A stretch of 64,000 nucleotides of DNA from Bisporella sp. PMI_857 (Eukaryota; Ascomycota; Leotiomycetes; Helotiales; Helotiaceae). Both the position numbers and the translations under genes were made by a program. Every line of letters starts with the position of its first letter. Within the stretch, counting starts at the first letter, position 1. The notes under the pieces are model-generated. The model worked only from the letters and a program-made list of their open reading frames with translations. It was not told the DNA's origin and searched no databases. Positions 1 to 11,601 of the stretch are shown piece after piece. The DNA lies in NCBI GenBank assembly GCA_021307315.1, contig JAJSPD010000010.1:124001-188000 (forward strand), given 5' to 3'.

Positions 1-1876
1 CTGAAGCAGAGATGGACATGTCAGAAGACGATGACGAGGCTACCGAGCCAAAGAAGAAGCAAGCCCGGATTACGAAGCCTTCCGCAGATGGAGACAGCGT
101 TCCCAAATGGTCCAATCCTGATCCGTATTTTGCACTCCCACCTATCGACGAAACATCGCGCAGGAAGAAGGACGTCGTCAAGCTAATCAGAAAGGCACGA
201 GTTGAAGCTGCGACAGCTAACAAGACGGGAGCCGCTGCGGCTGCCGACGATTTTATCGCTTTTAACTTTGGAGACGAACCTGATGACAAGGAAGTCTTGA
301 AACAAGGGCCAGGAGTTGAAGGTGCTCCAACTGGACCACGAGCACAAAATAGCAAAGCAATCAATGATCGGAAGCTCAGTCAAAACGGCGCCCCTAAGCA
401 ATCAAATTTGCAAACCGCATCGAACCCTGAATTAGGAAGCAGAAAGAGGACGATTCGCGATGAGATCAAAGATACTCCTACTCTCCATCAAGCACTTGCA
501 GCTAACTCAGGTCTTCTTGAATCAGCACCAAATATTCACAGCCTTGGAAAGGGCAAGAAGCCGCCCTCTAATGGCTCGATTCAGCGTGAATGGGTTGGAT
601 CAAAAACTCCATGGATTGACATTGATCACTGTGACACTGCCAAGATGGGCGTTTGGCTTCACAAGGAGATTGTTGATTTCTATTTGTATGTCAAGCCACG
701 AAACTTTGAGGAATTCATCCGTGCCAAGTTAGTCGAAGACCTCCAACATAGAGTGCGATATGCTTTTGCAAGAGAAGGGGCCGACATTCTCACTTTCGGA
801 TCATTTCCAGCTGGGCTTTAGTAAGTCTACATACCCTCTCTTCTCACTGCTCCCCTCGATCTGTAGATTGAAGCCTGCTAACCAAATCTACAGCTTGCCT
901 ACGGCCGATATGGACCTTGTTTGTGTCTCGAATGAATATATGCAAGGTGGCCGCAAGATCATGGGCCAAACCAACTCAGCTGTTCGAAAGTTTGCTAACT
1001 GGTTGGAAAGAGAGAATCTTGTAGCTCCCAACTCTATGGAATGCATTTTGAAAGCCAAAGTGCCCCTAGTTAAATATGTCGACAGACTTACAGGTCTCAA
1101 AGTTGATATATCATTCGAAAACGACACTGGATTAGTCGCAAATAAGACTTTCCAAACCTGGAAGCAACAGCAACCTGCTATGCCTGTCATTGTCACACTG
1201 ATCAAGCATTTCTTGGCAATGAGGGGTCTAAATGAACCTGTCAATGGTGGTATTGGTGGTTTCTCGGTCATTTGTCTTGTTCAGAGTCTACTTAACATGT
1301 TGCCTCAGGTTGGTAGGGACCAGACCAAGCTTATGGTACCAGAACATCATCTCGGTGAAATCCTCATGGAATTCCTAGATTTATACGGTAACCAGTTCAA
1401 TTTCTTGACGACTGCTATTCAGCTCAATCCACACGGGTATTGCTCCAAGGCAGAGCTTGGCACTCTGCCATATAACAAGAATGGACCACGGCGTAAGTAA
1501 CATCCTCCTTAGGCGCCCATGAATTCAATAATAGATTGAACTAACAAAAGCTAGGCCCGAAAATTTGCATTATCGATCCTAATAGACCCGACAACGACAT
1601 TTCTGGTACGTTTTACATAGAATGTCTAGACCTCTACAAAGGACTTTACTAATATAGTTAGGCGGTTCTACGAACACACCAGCCATTGTACAAGCCTTTT
1701 CTAACGCATTCCGAGATTTGCAACAGAGAATGGCTTACTTACAGAGGGCGGAAAATCGTTCAGGTGAAAGTATTCTAAAGTGCATGCTGGGTGGAAACTA
1801 CAAATCTTTCGAGCTCCAACGCAAGCACCTTCGTCACGTTCATGAGAGGCTGTACGGTCCTGTCGACGACGAGTAG
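1..1876 (+). CDS. cid14: Non-canonical poly(A) polymerase, Trf4/Cid14 type (5' partial)
   Basis: Nucleotidyltransferase expected to be the catalytic subunit of the nuclear TRAMP complex, which adds short oligo(A) tails to aberrant RNAs for exosome decay. Exons are <1-820, 894-1492, 1555-1605 and 1662-1876; every junction is GT-AG with CTAAC/CTAAT-like branch sites and keeps the frame. The frame is open to the left edge and acidic just before the ATG at 12, so the true start probably lies outside the window. Visible motifs: the polymerase signature GSFPAGLYLPTADMDLV spanning the first splice junction, with the catalytic Asp pair in DMD; the PAP/25A-associated region (GGIGGFSVICLV, then LDLYGNQF); and the family motif DPNRPDNDISGGS spanning the third junction. 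The N-terminal 200 residues are charged and low-complexity, as in other fungal homologues. Family assignment is firm; the exact paralogue (Trf4 or Trf5 type) is inferred. Confidence 0.93.
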
Positions 1877-2914
1877 AATGTCTTCCCGCAACTACATACA
1901 TTTCTTTTTGGTTCGATAGGTAATCGCTGATCCTGGAGCAAGTTCTAACTGTATCATATGCGATAGGGTGGCGGTCTGATGATTTTAGGCGTACCGGACC
2001 CAACATTGATACCCCTATGGCGTTTCTTTTACAAAGCCATTTGCTTGTCCTGTATTATAGCTGCTGGCGATGACACATTCCGCTTAGCTTTGCATTTTCT
2101 TTGCAATGACGTTGCTTCCCCCCCAAGAATAGAAAGAGAATTTTAACATGACTGACCTCATTTGCAGTGATCGATCGACTTCGACTATCAGTACTGCCGA
2201 AAGGTTTTGACGAGCCGAGCCGATTGATCACTGCGTGCTTTCCTTCTAAATCTGAATGATGGTGATAGATAGATAGGTTTGGTGATTGCATGGTTTCAAG
2301 GCAATTGTTGCCGAGCTGCCAGGATGGCGTCGTTTGCTGATCGCTCTTTCTGATTTAGGAAACACTCACTTACTTGCTCGTTCGGTAGTTCTATCCTTTG
2401 GGATCAGATCAACACATACGTCTGAGCTTAGAGCACTTTGTGATTCAGCAACATGCCAATCCTCTTATATTATAAGCTTTGGCGCTGATGAGCACGAACG
2501 CTCTCTTTCTCATTGTGGTGACATATAGATGTCGCCATGAAGAGGAAGATTTTAGGATTAGGTTCAGTGCATAGGGAGTGGTGAGAAGAGGCCATACATA
2601 GACCCTCAGGCTCATACGAGAGTTGATCAAGGGAGAGCCTAACTCGAATAAATCTTTTAGTTTTTCTTTCCCCATAAAGACATGTCTAGCCACGTTATAA
2701 AAAAGCTTTAGAGCTGCTGTGCCTCCTTAGATATCATTAGATCAAAATCAAACCAAACTAAGGCAATATTGGTGGTATTCGCTTCTATTTACGCTATGCA
2801 TTACTTGTCTACCAAACAGGCACACAATCCGGTACTCATACAGTTCTCCGGTTCCTTTTCCCATTCCCATTTTCATGATATTTTTTGCGGTCCTGTAATT
2901 GCCATTCCATTCCT
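1877..2914. other. Intergenic stretch, no gene seen
   Basis: This lies between two converging genes, the poly(A) polymerase (+) and Yip1 (-). It holds their 3' flanks. Short ORFs here have no start context, no splice partners and no recognisable composition. Confidence 0.6.
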
Positions 2915-3844
2915 TCAAAGCCCTTTCCCACCTCTACTGCTGAAAATCTCCATCAACCCAAAACACCCATAAAACAGCGCCAACGGATAAGCCACCAAGC
3001 CCCTCATAGCCGTCATCCTCCCTACCGCACAAAACATACCGCTACTGCTATACGTGCACCACACAATCGCCAAGCTCGTCAGCACATACCCTAACATCCC
3101 ATCCATGGGGACCACGATGCCGACCAAGCTCGTCATTACCAAAGGGAGAAGGCAGTATCCGAGGACGGAGGCGGAGCGCGGAAATGTGAGGGTGGAGGAG
3201 AGGTGGGACGGGTTTGCGTGGTCGTGGATGGCGGCTGAGGATGGCGAAGACTCGAGGGGCGGAGACATCAGGGAGAGGATAAGGTGTAGGGAGATAGAGC
3301 CGAGGATGGCGAGGCCGTAGATGTAGCCGAAATGTACTTTTCCCGAGAAGAGAAGGAAGAAGCCAAATAATAGAAAGAAGAGGATGGGGCCCGCAAGGTC
3401 TGAGTCGTCCATTATGTGCTGGTCTATTCGTGCTAGAGGGTTGAGTACTGCCAACGTCTTTGCTTCGTTAGTTTAAGGTTGGTTGTATAAGGACGTGGGG
3501 AAACGCACCTTGCTTTGAATATGTCCAAAATTCACCCCTAGCTCCTCTAGTAACGGCGGTTCTCCATCATACCCTTCTGTACCAAACGCTGCCAGCCAGC
3601 CCGTCCTCAGCCCTCCCTGCTCGCCCATCCGTCCACTGACACCCGCCGACGCACCAAACCCCGAATTGAAGCCTCCTCCTCCGCTATATCCCGGACTGCC
3701 TGCCGCTTGTCCATAATAGCTAGCTTGTGAGGGGGTTGCGTGGCCAGATACTGGGTTTGGTGTGTATGAGGAAGGGTAGAATTGTAGATTTTGCGCCGCG
3801 CCGCCATATTGTGCGTTTTGGGGCTGCTGGAAAAATTGTGACAT
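2915..3844 (-). CDS. YIP1: Yip1 family Golgi/ER membrane protein
   Basis: Small multi-pass membrane protein of ER-Golgi transport vesicles that interacts with Ypt/Rab GTPases. Exon 1 is 3844-3509 and exon 2 is 3457-2915, joined in phase 0 across a 51-nt intron (GTGCGT...AAG), giving 292 aa. The N-terminal ~85 residues are Gln/Gly/Ser/Tyr-rich. The Yip1 hallmark follows across the splice junction: EPPLLEELGVNFGHIQSK, then TLAVLNPL, then the DLAGPILFFLLFG transmembrane segment. Four further hydrophobic segments follow, ending in VAYPLALFYGCFG and a short Ser/Gly tail. ATG 3844 is chosen because it starts the typical Gln-rich leader. Family assignment is confident; the splice acceptor is AAG rather than the usual YAG. 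Confidence 0.9.
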
Positions 3845-4116
3845 CTTGGGAGGTTTCCACTTTGCAGTTGGATCTTTATGAACAGCCTGAAATTCAGAAA
3901 AAGAGAGATGGTGGAGTTGATTGGGGATTATGTGGCTTTGTGATATTTCGACGTGTTCTTGGAGAAGGCTGACACTGTGCCTTGTTTTTCAGGCGCAAAC
4001 TCGGAAGGCTTTCGGGAAAAAAAGTTGAGAAGCCATCTCGTAGAACCACTTTGTTCGCCATCCCGTTTATCTGCGCGTTTGGGCTAACACCACAGATTTG
4101 AAGTGTCAAGATCAAG

Positions 4117-4613
4117 ATGGTGAGTCAAATGCATTCACAAGCTTATCTATCATTCGTGTAGGGAAAATTTTCATCACAATGGGTGGCTAACATTATCAGG
4201 CGCATCGAATAATCACCCAAGTCGTGATAACCGGGTCCCGAGTCGTCGGACGAGCATTCGCAGAAGCGTACAAGCAAGCCAGCGCATCTTCCCAATATGC
4301 TCGCGCGCAAGCAAAGGCCGGAAACAATACCACAACCTTTAGCCATGGTGGCATGACCCTCGAGGAAGCGTGTAAGATCCTGAATGTCAAGCCGCCACAG
4401 CAGGGGAAAACGGATCTCGAGAACGTGATGGACAGGTTCAAGAAGCTGTTTGACGTGAACGATCCGCAGAAGGGAGGCAGTTTTTATCTGCAGAGCAAGG
4501 TGCTCAGGGCGAGGGAGAGGATAGAGGGCGAGGTGCGGAAAGCGGAGGAATTAGCGGCGCGGGAAAAGGAGTTGAATGAAGGCTGGAAACCAAATGTCTA
4601 CAAGGACAGGTAG
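4117..4613 (+). CDS. pam16: Pam16/Tim16, mitochondrial import motor subunit
   Basis: J-like co-chaperone on the matrix side of the TIM23 translocase; with Pam18 it regulates mtHsp70 during protein import. The reading frame is an ATG-only first exon (4117-4119) followed directly by a GTGAGT donor, an 80-nt intron (4120-4199, ending CAG) and exon 2 at 4200-4613, giving 138 aa. The protein begins MAHRIITQVVITGSRVVGRAF, as in other fungal Pam16 proteins. It continues with the degenerate J-like domain (MTLEEACKILNV; then LENVMDRFKKLFDVND and GGSFYLQSKV). The HPD motif of true J proteins is replaced by a DPQ-like sequence, as expected for Pam16. The conserved N-terminus AHRII is reached only through the ATG-only exon, which supports this start. 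Confidence 0.93.
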
Positions 4614-7480
4614 CGATGGAGAATAAGCCGTGGTTGTGGTGGTGATGCTTGGTCTGAAGGACCTGGTGGATGGGAACTTCTAGAACGGAACAGCAAACCT
4701 TCTGCTGGGATAATTCCGATCAAGCATGGTTTCGAAATCTTCCCTCTGTATTTGACATAGCCAGGCGTTTGGGATTCATTCGAATCTGTATATTGAAAAA
4801 AGAGAGATAGGGTCAGCATTGGCATGGGCCTTGGCGTCACTGTACTTGTACGATAGATGAGGAGAAGAGAGCGTTAAGACGTTCTTTACATAATGCAACG
4901 TTTCATGATACTTAGTCTGGCCGTTTTAACAATAGAGCTGTGCTGCTTAAAGGGGGTAGGCAATCCACCTACCTCAATATACGGGCAAGATCCAACTGGG
5001 AATAGCGCTTATATTATCACGCTGGTAATGTTGAAGCTATTATTGATGCCATTAAGTTCTTAGGGAAAGGTTGTAACCGGGCACACTCGATACAAGCTGT
5101 CAAGGTCTTGACACAGCAAATATCAGCTCAACTACCAGACTTTGAGGATTCATCCCTCGTTACTACGCACTAGTTATGAAGATTTGGGTTTGCTTCTCAT
5201 ATTCAGCTAGTTCCTGTAGTTGGAGCGAACATCAACTGATATCCAGTATACACACGCTCCGCTAACTACTGGTATATAGTGAAAGACGAGCGCTTCGTGT
5301 TCTATCTACTTAAGAAATTTGAGTGCGGTTTGGAATTCACATCTGGAACTTCAAGACAAGAGAATATATGATTATACATTCGGCTAAGTAGGACAAGCAC
5401 AGTGCATACACCAAATTCAACCATTAAAAAGAAGCTGATAAGCCTCGGTATCGCCTTCATTTTTATTTCATTTCAAAAATGATATATGAACGAAAGCCTA
5501 AGATTCACTAAAGAAAAGTACTTTCATTTTCAAAGTGTCATACGTTGAGATTTAAGCACATGTATGGCATTTATCCAGCCTAGGTATCAAAAAATTCTTG
5601 AAGTGACGAAAGCCATACTCAGGAAGCTGGATTGCACGTACAGCACAAACAATGGAGAATAAAGCGACCTAGGCAAGATGAAAAGAACTCGTGCCCCCCA
5701 AACTGCTGTTTAATCATTCAGATAATAACATATGCAAAAAGGAGGTGGGCGAGCCCTTACCGCACTAATACACAAGACATGCTTTAAGACTTAGATTTGT
5801 TGACAGCAACACCTTGTTTACAGCAATTACAACAAAGGAGAGATATGAGTGGAGCTACCATCCCGTTATGCAGCAAGGAAAGCCACGTCAAGCATCGAGG
5901 TTCTGTCACGAATCCAATTCTGGCGCTTGTTGTAGCTAATACAAAGGCTCCATTACGAGGATTCTAAGCTAGGGAGAGAAGGTTTCTCTCTTCGTATGTG
6001 GAAGCTCTAGATGGGCGCCTTTTTATATATCTTATTTTACTTAAGACATGTTCACTTATCTAGGTGTTGAGCTCGAGTCTCCAAAGTGTATTTTGCAGAC
6101 TTCTTCGTTTCAGAGGCCAATTTCTTATTTGTATTTTGGTCTCGGGCTATGTTTAAGCAATATTATCGAAGAAAACCTACATTCCTTAACTTGAGATTCT
6201 CTATTGTAGCTAATCTATTGAATCGCATGCCTAATCCTCTGTAGAGTGATCACATCTATCGAGTTTGTGAGACGGGGCTCTGAGATGTACGCAGAGAGGC
6301 CGCCGAGAGCTTTGGGTAGTAATTTTACAATAAGCTTACTTCCTATAATGTTTATTCCCACAATGTTATTTGACATCAAAAGCTAACATGACAACGAACT
6401 AAAGGATGGCAATTCAAAAACTGGACGAACTATTGCGTTCAATATTTTTTATTCAGAGAGATCCGATGCATAGTCCCAAAAGATATATATCCTCGAGGTA
6501 TGTCACCACCACAAAGCGCTATATATATCTCTCTCCCCAAACCGTTGTGACCAAAGACACAAGGTAAAGTTAGAGATAAATCTGTAAGGAGACGAGATCT
6601 GATCTTGGGATAGAAAAAGGGTATTATTCTGAAGGTCCTTGTAGGAGCCGATAACTGTGTAATGTCTAAGGGCAAGAACGAGTTAGCGTCCTTGCAAAAT
6701 CTAAGATAAGAAATAAGCACTGTTTTATAGTGTAGGATCCTGAGAGAATAATCGTTGCTCTAATTCACTAGGGCATACATACCAAAGCCTTTATTCTCAC
6801 ATTCCCTATCCAATGCATGGAACAAAGCAGTACTTGATAGCAAAATATTCCTGATAACAGGAATGAGATTGGCAGCAATATCAGATGAAGTATGAAAGTG
6901 AACTGCTTAAGGTATCGGTGCTAAAATAAAACTTCAAGAGTAGTCTTCTTTTGATTATGAAAGCCTTTTTTTAATTCTAATGTAATTACTAGCCAGAATA
7001 AGGGAAATTTTTGTGCCTAAGTCATGAAAAAGGCTTATCTTTCTAAATGACCTCTTTTATAACACTTGAGGGAGTAAAATTTGAGTCTGGTTTAAAAGGG
7101 GTAATTTAATAAAAATTAAATGGCATGTCACAGGTATTTTGCAATACTGTTCTTGATTGAATATATCAATTCAATGAGCTACAGCTTTGCAAATTTGCAG
7201 TGCACATCTGTATTCAGAATCCTTGGATAAGACATGTATTCCAATGGTTCCGCATTAACTGTGCCTCCACGAACTGGCACAAGCCGTCTCAACTACCTGT
7301 GCGCTTGTCATGCTTCGTCTCTTTGCTGGGGTAGCCGGTGTGTGCGCTGATCTTGACAGCTTCCCCCGCAATATGCTGGTGCCGGACGACATAACGTCCG
7401 TCACCATGGCCTTGTAATGGTCGAGTATCTATTCTTCTTCTCGACAGTGTCTCATCTTAGCGCGTCCTTGCTTCTCATCC
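4614..7480. other. AT-rich gene-poor stretch
   Basis: About 2.9 kb with no convincing gene. Stops are dense in all frames and the longest ORF (6439-6720, complement) has random-looking composition. A 50-codon frame around 5010-5174 is open between two stops but matches nothing I recognise. There are no clear terminal repeats. It may be decayed repeat sequence, which is inference only. Confidence 0.5.
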
Positions 7481-8139
7481 TCAAACCGGCGAGAGATTTC
7501 TCCTCCTCCACATACCCTCTCGTTCCTCCGCCTCGGCAGTCTTAATATCCTCGTTCAACACCCTTCTCGCATAAACCAAACTTGCAACGAACGGCCCACT
7601 ATCCTGAAATTAGCTCCAATTCATTTACCCGTCTAAGGTCGTGTATATAACTCACATAATGGCCACCTTCTTCAAGATCAAAAGCAGCACGCCGGGAAAC
7701 AAAAACGCGCCAAACCCGCGCTGGCTGAGCATAAAAAGATGTATGCTGCCCACAAAAACAGCCTTCTGGATCTGCAACTTATGGAACTTGCGAATTTCCA
7801 ACTCCCCCTTCCGATATCTATAAATCTCGACACAGATAATCGCTAAGAAAGCAAAGTTGCCAACCCAATTAAACAGGAATATACTATTTATTGCTTAGTT
7901 GGAGGAACAGCGAAGGAAAGAAAGGTGACATACAAGAAATTGAAGACTTTGCCTTCCATCATCATTGCTAGAATGAGGAAAAAACATGCATATCCGGTCA
8001 TTAAGAGGACGAGTGCTTGCGTGAACCACAGAAGGATAAGGAGCTTGCGGTTCCATGGGACGTGGTTTGTTGGAACGGGTGTCCCAATGATAAAAGGGGA
8101 CATGCCGTCTGTAGGCGTGAGAAGGATGATCGGTGCCAT
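7481..8139 (-). CDS. Hypothetical small multi-pass membrane protein
   Basis: I do not recognise the family. Three exons fit: 8139-7934, 7883-7656 and 7598-7481, giving 183 aa. Introns are GTATGT...TAG (50 nt) and GTGAGT...TAG (57 nt, with GCTAAT as branch site). Using the CAG acceptor five bases upstream in the last intron would shift the frame to an early stop, so TAG at 7599-7601 is preferred. Hydrophobic segments lie at about residues 30-60 (LLILLWFTQALVLLMTGYACF), 68-85 and 110-145, and the tail is charged (EDIKTAEAEEREGMWRRR). The layout suggests four membrane spans with a basic or charged cytosolic end. The exon structure is consistent, but identity is unknown. Confidence 0.6.
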
Positions 8140-8700
8140 GATGATGAGTATTTTTGAGGGATAGAGGTATAGAGGAGGAGGGGAATTGGAAAATGAGGAG
8201 ATGTTATTTTATGTATGTGCTGACAAGGCTGATTGTTTCATGTGAACGGGGAGGCGCAGCCCCGTCGAAGGATCGTCAGCCTTGTGGAGACCTGATGTTG
8301 GTTTCTATTCTCATCCTTGTATAAATCATCGCCCCGCAACAATAAGCTAGGATATATTTGCATTTGCAGCACATAAATATGAATTGAGTTGCTGATGCTG
8401 TGACAAAGAAATACTGTTCACAGAAATGGAAAAAAGCCATGGTTGGAAAGTTGCCCTTGGCTCTTCCGCACTTGCATCTTAACGAGCAATATGTCGCGTG
8501 TTTCGCAGTGGTTTGTGACAGATCGCGTGGTCTACATTGTTATTATCATCAATCTCATCATGAAGGCGGCATCAATAATCCAACAATGGTTCTCACAGCA
8601 GCCAAAGGTCCCTTTTGCCTAAGAAGCTTGTCAAACGACTCTGACACTTTCCTGAGACTTTTCCTTTCGTCTGAACTTTGCCCTGTGATGCATGTTAGCG
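8140..8700. other. Intergenic stretch, no gene seen
   Basis: Upstream region of the small membrane protein and 3' flank of the 966-aa gene. A plus-strand ORF at 8400-8756 starts from a non-ATG codon and runs into the antisense of the neighbouring gene; I treat it as spurious. Confidence 0.55.
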
Positions 8701-11601
8701 CTAAAGCTTGCGTGAGGCACGGCGTCTCTTACAATTCTCTGGCACTCTGGCATTAGCAGAAATCAGACTCTCTATCTCCCCTGTCCAGTCAAAGCTGATC
8801 TTCCATTCAAATCTAAGCTCAACATCAGGAGCTATTAGCTCCATGGCAGACCTGCCAATATGAGGTAGTAATTGTCTTTTCGTCCAGGCAGGGCTATTTC
8901 CCTGCTCATCCTCATCGGCTGAGGCAGATTCACCCAACTTTGCGTGCTTCCGTTTCTTCTTTCGTTGTAGAGATCTAGTACGTGCTTCTTGGGTGCCAAA
9001 CTCATTCTTAATCGAGCACCAGAATCTCGCTCTCAAGATAGAAGCTTCAACCCACCGACCCATTGCCCAACACACGACGCCAATATCCTGGCCCAAAATG
9101 TTTTCTTCTTCACATCTTTGCCTGATAAACTTGCCTAGCTCGTTTTCAGCGCTTGCATTAAGCTTTATTATATCTAGTGATATGATAGAAAGCAGCGAAC
9201 TATCCACAGTCATTCCCAACTGCGCATTAAATATACCAGATGGATGTGAGGCATTAATAAAATGTCGTTGTAATATTGGCCTTTCTTCGTTTACGATGGA
9301 CTCATCGGCATATTTTTCAGGGGCCAAAAGTGTGATGTTCGATGTGAATACCAAAGGACTAAATGCTTGTAGATACGGAAGAGGATCATCAAGTTTTATT
9401 GGTAGATGTGAAGGAATAGGCTTCTTGATATCAACTAAAGAAGTTTGTTTTCGACGGGAAGAGAATGGCAAGAAGGATCCAATTGACTTGAATATACTGA
9501 TAGGCTTCGTCTCTGATTTAGTGGCTGGTTCCGGAATCATTGACCGACGCAGAACATCTAGAAGTTGTTCGGGGTTCTTGGGAGCCGCTGGTATAGACTG
9601 TTTTGTGGCATAATGCGAACGTAAACGCTCATGTTCTTGATTTGTAATGACGAGATCTGTTTGTAGTTGCTGAAGCTCTTTCAATAATTCATCTCTTTCC
9701 TTCTTCTTGGCTGCATGAGGATCTTCTGGAATGAAGAACCTGGCTGACCTCCTACGAGGACCTACCCCGTTCTTATCCTTGAGCTTTGACGGTGGTCCGG
9801 CTTCAGCATTCTTTGAAGGCTCCACTGGCGGCGGATCTCGTGGCTTCAATGGAGAGGACTTTAACTTCTCCTTCCTTCTTCTGGACCGCTTGCTTGGTGT
9901 ATCATGAATACCAGTTGGTGGCGTGGTGACAATAGGATCCGGGATGCCAAGCTGTGTGGGCGTTGGAGGTAGTTTAGGCTCTTCTAGCTGACTTAGACGT
10001 GCCTGAGACCTTACTACAGTCGGCTGCGAGGAACGTACTACTTGAGATGCTCTTGGCGAAGCTGTCCTAGGACGGCGTGCCGGACTACGCAGAAATGAAC
10101 GCGGCTCCGCAGGCTTCACATGTGGTATCTGAAAAGGAGACATGGATCTAGTGGTCGCATGTCCCAGAATTGGCTGTTCAACAGACCTACTCTGCTCTCG
10201 TGTTTCTGCAGGACTATCAACTCTCAAGGTTATATCGACAGGCTGCGAATTTTGTGATACTGTAGCTGCATCTCGCGATTGTTTCTTGCTTATCAGACTT
10301 TTTGTACGAGTAGTTCCTAGAGCCTGCGAAAGAGAAAGGTCACGCAGAGGGCTTTCTGCTGCGGCAGCATGTAAAGCTTGCGATGTGGCTTGTGGTCGTA
10401 GTGGACTACTCAAAAGAGCTGCATCAATTGCTTGTGACAGCGATGGTGAGTCTGCAGCCTCCAATTCAAGTCGTGACAATTGTGTTGTATGGAGTCGAAT
10501 TGGGGAAGATCTGGTTTCACTTGGACTAGTGCGCAGAGCATCTTCAACTGCTTGTGAGAATATAGGATCACTTAGTATGGGATGAGTGCTAAGTATGCCG
10601 TCGAGTGACTGTTGACTAGCATTATCCTGGGTCAGAGACACTGGAAGCTGTGGCACTTCCGACACGACCACTGGCGAGACTTCTCTAGGCGGTAATGAAG
10701 TTCGCATCGGTGGTGGCTCTATAAGGGTAGATGACAGTTCAAGTTGATTGTTGGTCTGTGAAAGCGACTCTAACGGCTGTGATGATATTGGAGACCGCCG
10801 TAGCCCTCCTCGTTTCTGAAATGGATTGATGTTTTCCTGCTGCACAGACTCTTCCTGGGAGACCACAGGGGACCTTCGTAGACCTCCTCTCTTTGAAAAA
10901 GGATTTGCATTATCGTCCACTATCTGCTGTTCCCGGACATCTGGTGATCTTCTCATCGGCGCTCTTCGGGCTGGTGATGTTCTTACTGGACTACTAAGTC
11001 CATTCCTTTGGAAAGGATTATTCTCTTCCCTCCTAAGAAGTGCAGGACTTTCTTGCAGGACCGGCTCCACTTGAGCTGCACCTACAGGCGACCTCCTCAG
11101 GACGGTCTTTTTTGCAAAAGGATTAATGCTATCCAAATCTCCAGAATCCACAATCTCCTGAAAAGCCTTCGTCGGCGACTGCTTGAATGGCGAGCGCGAC
11201 AGTCTCCTTGGCTTTGCGGACAACGATCTTGTGGATTTCTGCGTCTGTGTATTCAGTGGGTGATCCTCCGGTAGCTCATACTCCTGGGTGCTTGAGCCCT
11301 CCGTTCCATTATCGTTTCCCTCGATACTTGGCCGCACCTCTCCCAGAGCTATCGCGAACACCTCATCCAAATCCCGCCCTCTGCTACCATTTGAAGTCGC
11401 ACGCGGTGGAGTGCGTGCAAGTAATTGGGGATTGTGTCGCGCTATACTCGCTTTCGTAGGAGATGCAAAAGATGGCCTGCGGCTTCGTGGGGTAGTTGCT
11501 CCGTCTTTGCGCACAGGAATCCTGCTTGGTGTAGTCGGCGCGTCGATAGGAAAGGATGTAGATCGCGAAGTCCTTCGACGTTTAGATGGTGAGGAATCCA
11601 T
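8701..11601 (-). CDS. 966-aa Ser/Pro-rich nuclear-type protein with two internal repeat families
   Basis: A single uninterrupted reading frame of 966 aa; function not recognised. Residues 1-620 are disordered, basic and full of SP/TP sites (CDK-type consensus) with several KRRR/RRK clusters, suggesting a nuclear, cell-cycle-phosphorylated protein. Two repeat families are visible. The first is NPF-x(3-4)-GLRRSP at residues 160-172, 195-205, 233-245 and 259-271. The second is SQA-x(3)-AL-x(2-3)-SP at about 346-430, four copies of about 16 residues. A coiled coil at about 630-666 (KKKERDELLKELQQLQ) precedes a folded-looking region at about 735-930 (LDDPLPYLQAFSPLVF; DIIKLNASAENELGKFI). Disordered arm, coiled coil, then a globular domain resembles the layout of kinetochore RWD-type proteins, but I cannot assign it. 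A basic tail (RRRASRKL) ends the protein. Confidence 0.8.
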   Translation of the reverse strand: MDSSPSKRRRTSRSTSFPIDAPTTPSRIPVRKDGATTPRSRRPSFASPTKASIARHNPQLLARTPPRATSNGSRGRDLDEVFAIALGEVRPSIEGNDNGTEGSSTQEYELPEDHPLNTQTQKSTRSLSAKPRRLSRSPFKQSPTKAFQEIVDSGDLDSINPFAKKTVLRRSPVGAAQVEPVLQESPALLRREENNPFQRNGLSSPVRTSPARRAPMRRSPDVREQQIVDDNANPFSKRGGLRRSPVVSQEESVQQENINPFQKRGGLRRSPISSQPLESLSQTNNQLELSSTLIEPPPMRTSLPPREVSPVVVSEVPQLPVSLTQDNASQQSLDGILSTHPILSDPIFSQAVEDALRTSPSETRSSPIRLHTTQLSRLELEAADSPSLSQAIDAALLSSPLRPQATSQALHAAAAESPLRDLSLSQALGTTRTKSLISKKQSRDAATVSQNSQPVDITLRVDSPAETREQSRSVEQPILGHATTRSMSPFQIPHVKPAEPRSFLRSPARRPRTASPRASQVVRSSQPTVVRSQARLSQLEEPKLPPTPTQLGIPDPIVTTPPTGIHDTPSKRSRRRKEKLKSSPLKPRDPPPVEPSKNAEAGPPSKLKDKNGVGPRRRSARFFIPEDPHAAKKKERDELLKELQQLQTDLVITNQEHERLRSHYATKQSIPAAPKNPEQLLDVLRRSMIPEPATKSETKPISIFKSIGSFLPFSSRRKQTSLVDIKKPIPSHLPIKLDDPLPYLQAFSPLVFTSNITLLAPEKYADESIVNEERPILQRHFINASHPSGIFNAQLGMTVDSSLLSIISLDIIKLNASAENELGKFIRQRCEEENILGQDIGVVCWAMGRWVEASILRARFWCSIKNEFGTQEARTRSLQRKKKRKHAKLGESASADEDEQGNSPAWTKRQLLPHIGRSAMELIAPDVELRFEWKISFDWTGEIESLISANARVPENCKRRRASRKL
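10786..11124 (-). repeat. NPF/LRRSP protein repeat, four copies
   Basis: Within the 966-aa gene, four imperfect copies encode NPF followed by a basic stretch and (L)RRSP. The last two share NPF-x-KRGGLRRSP exactly. Spacing is irregular (about 25-40 residues), which suggests a repeated short linear motif rather than a tandem domain. Confidence 0.75.

Noticed and set aside
5010..5174. 50-codon open frame in the AT-rich gap, considered as a transposon fragment
   Set aside because: Coherent-looking but short, bounded by stops, and not matched to any transposon protein I know.
8993..9613. 206-aa plus-strand ORF
   Set aside because: Antisense shadow of the 966-aa gene.
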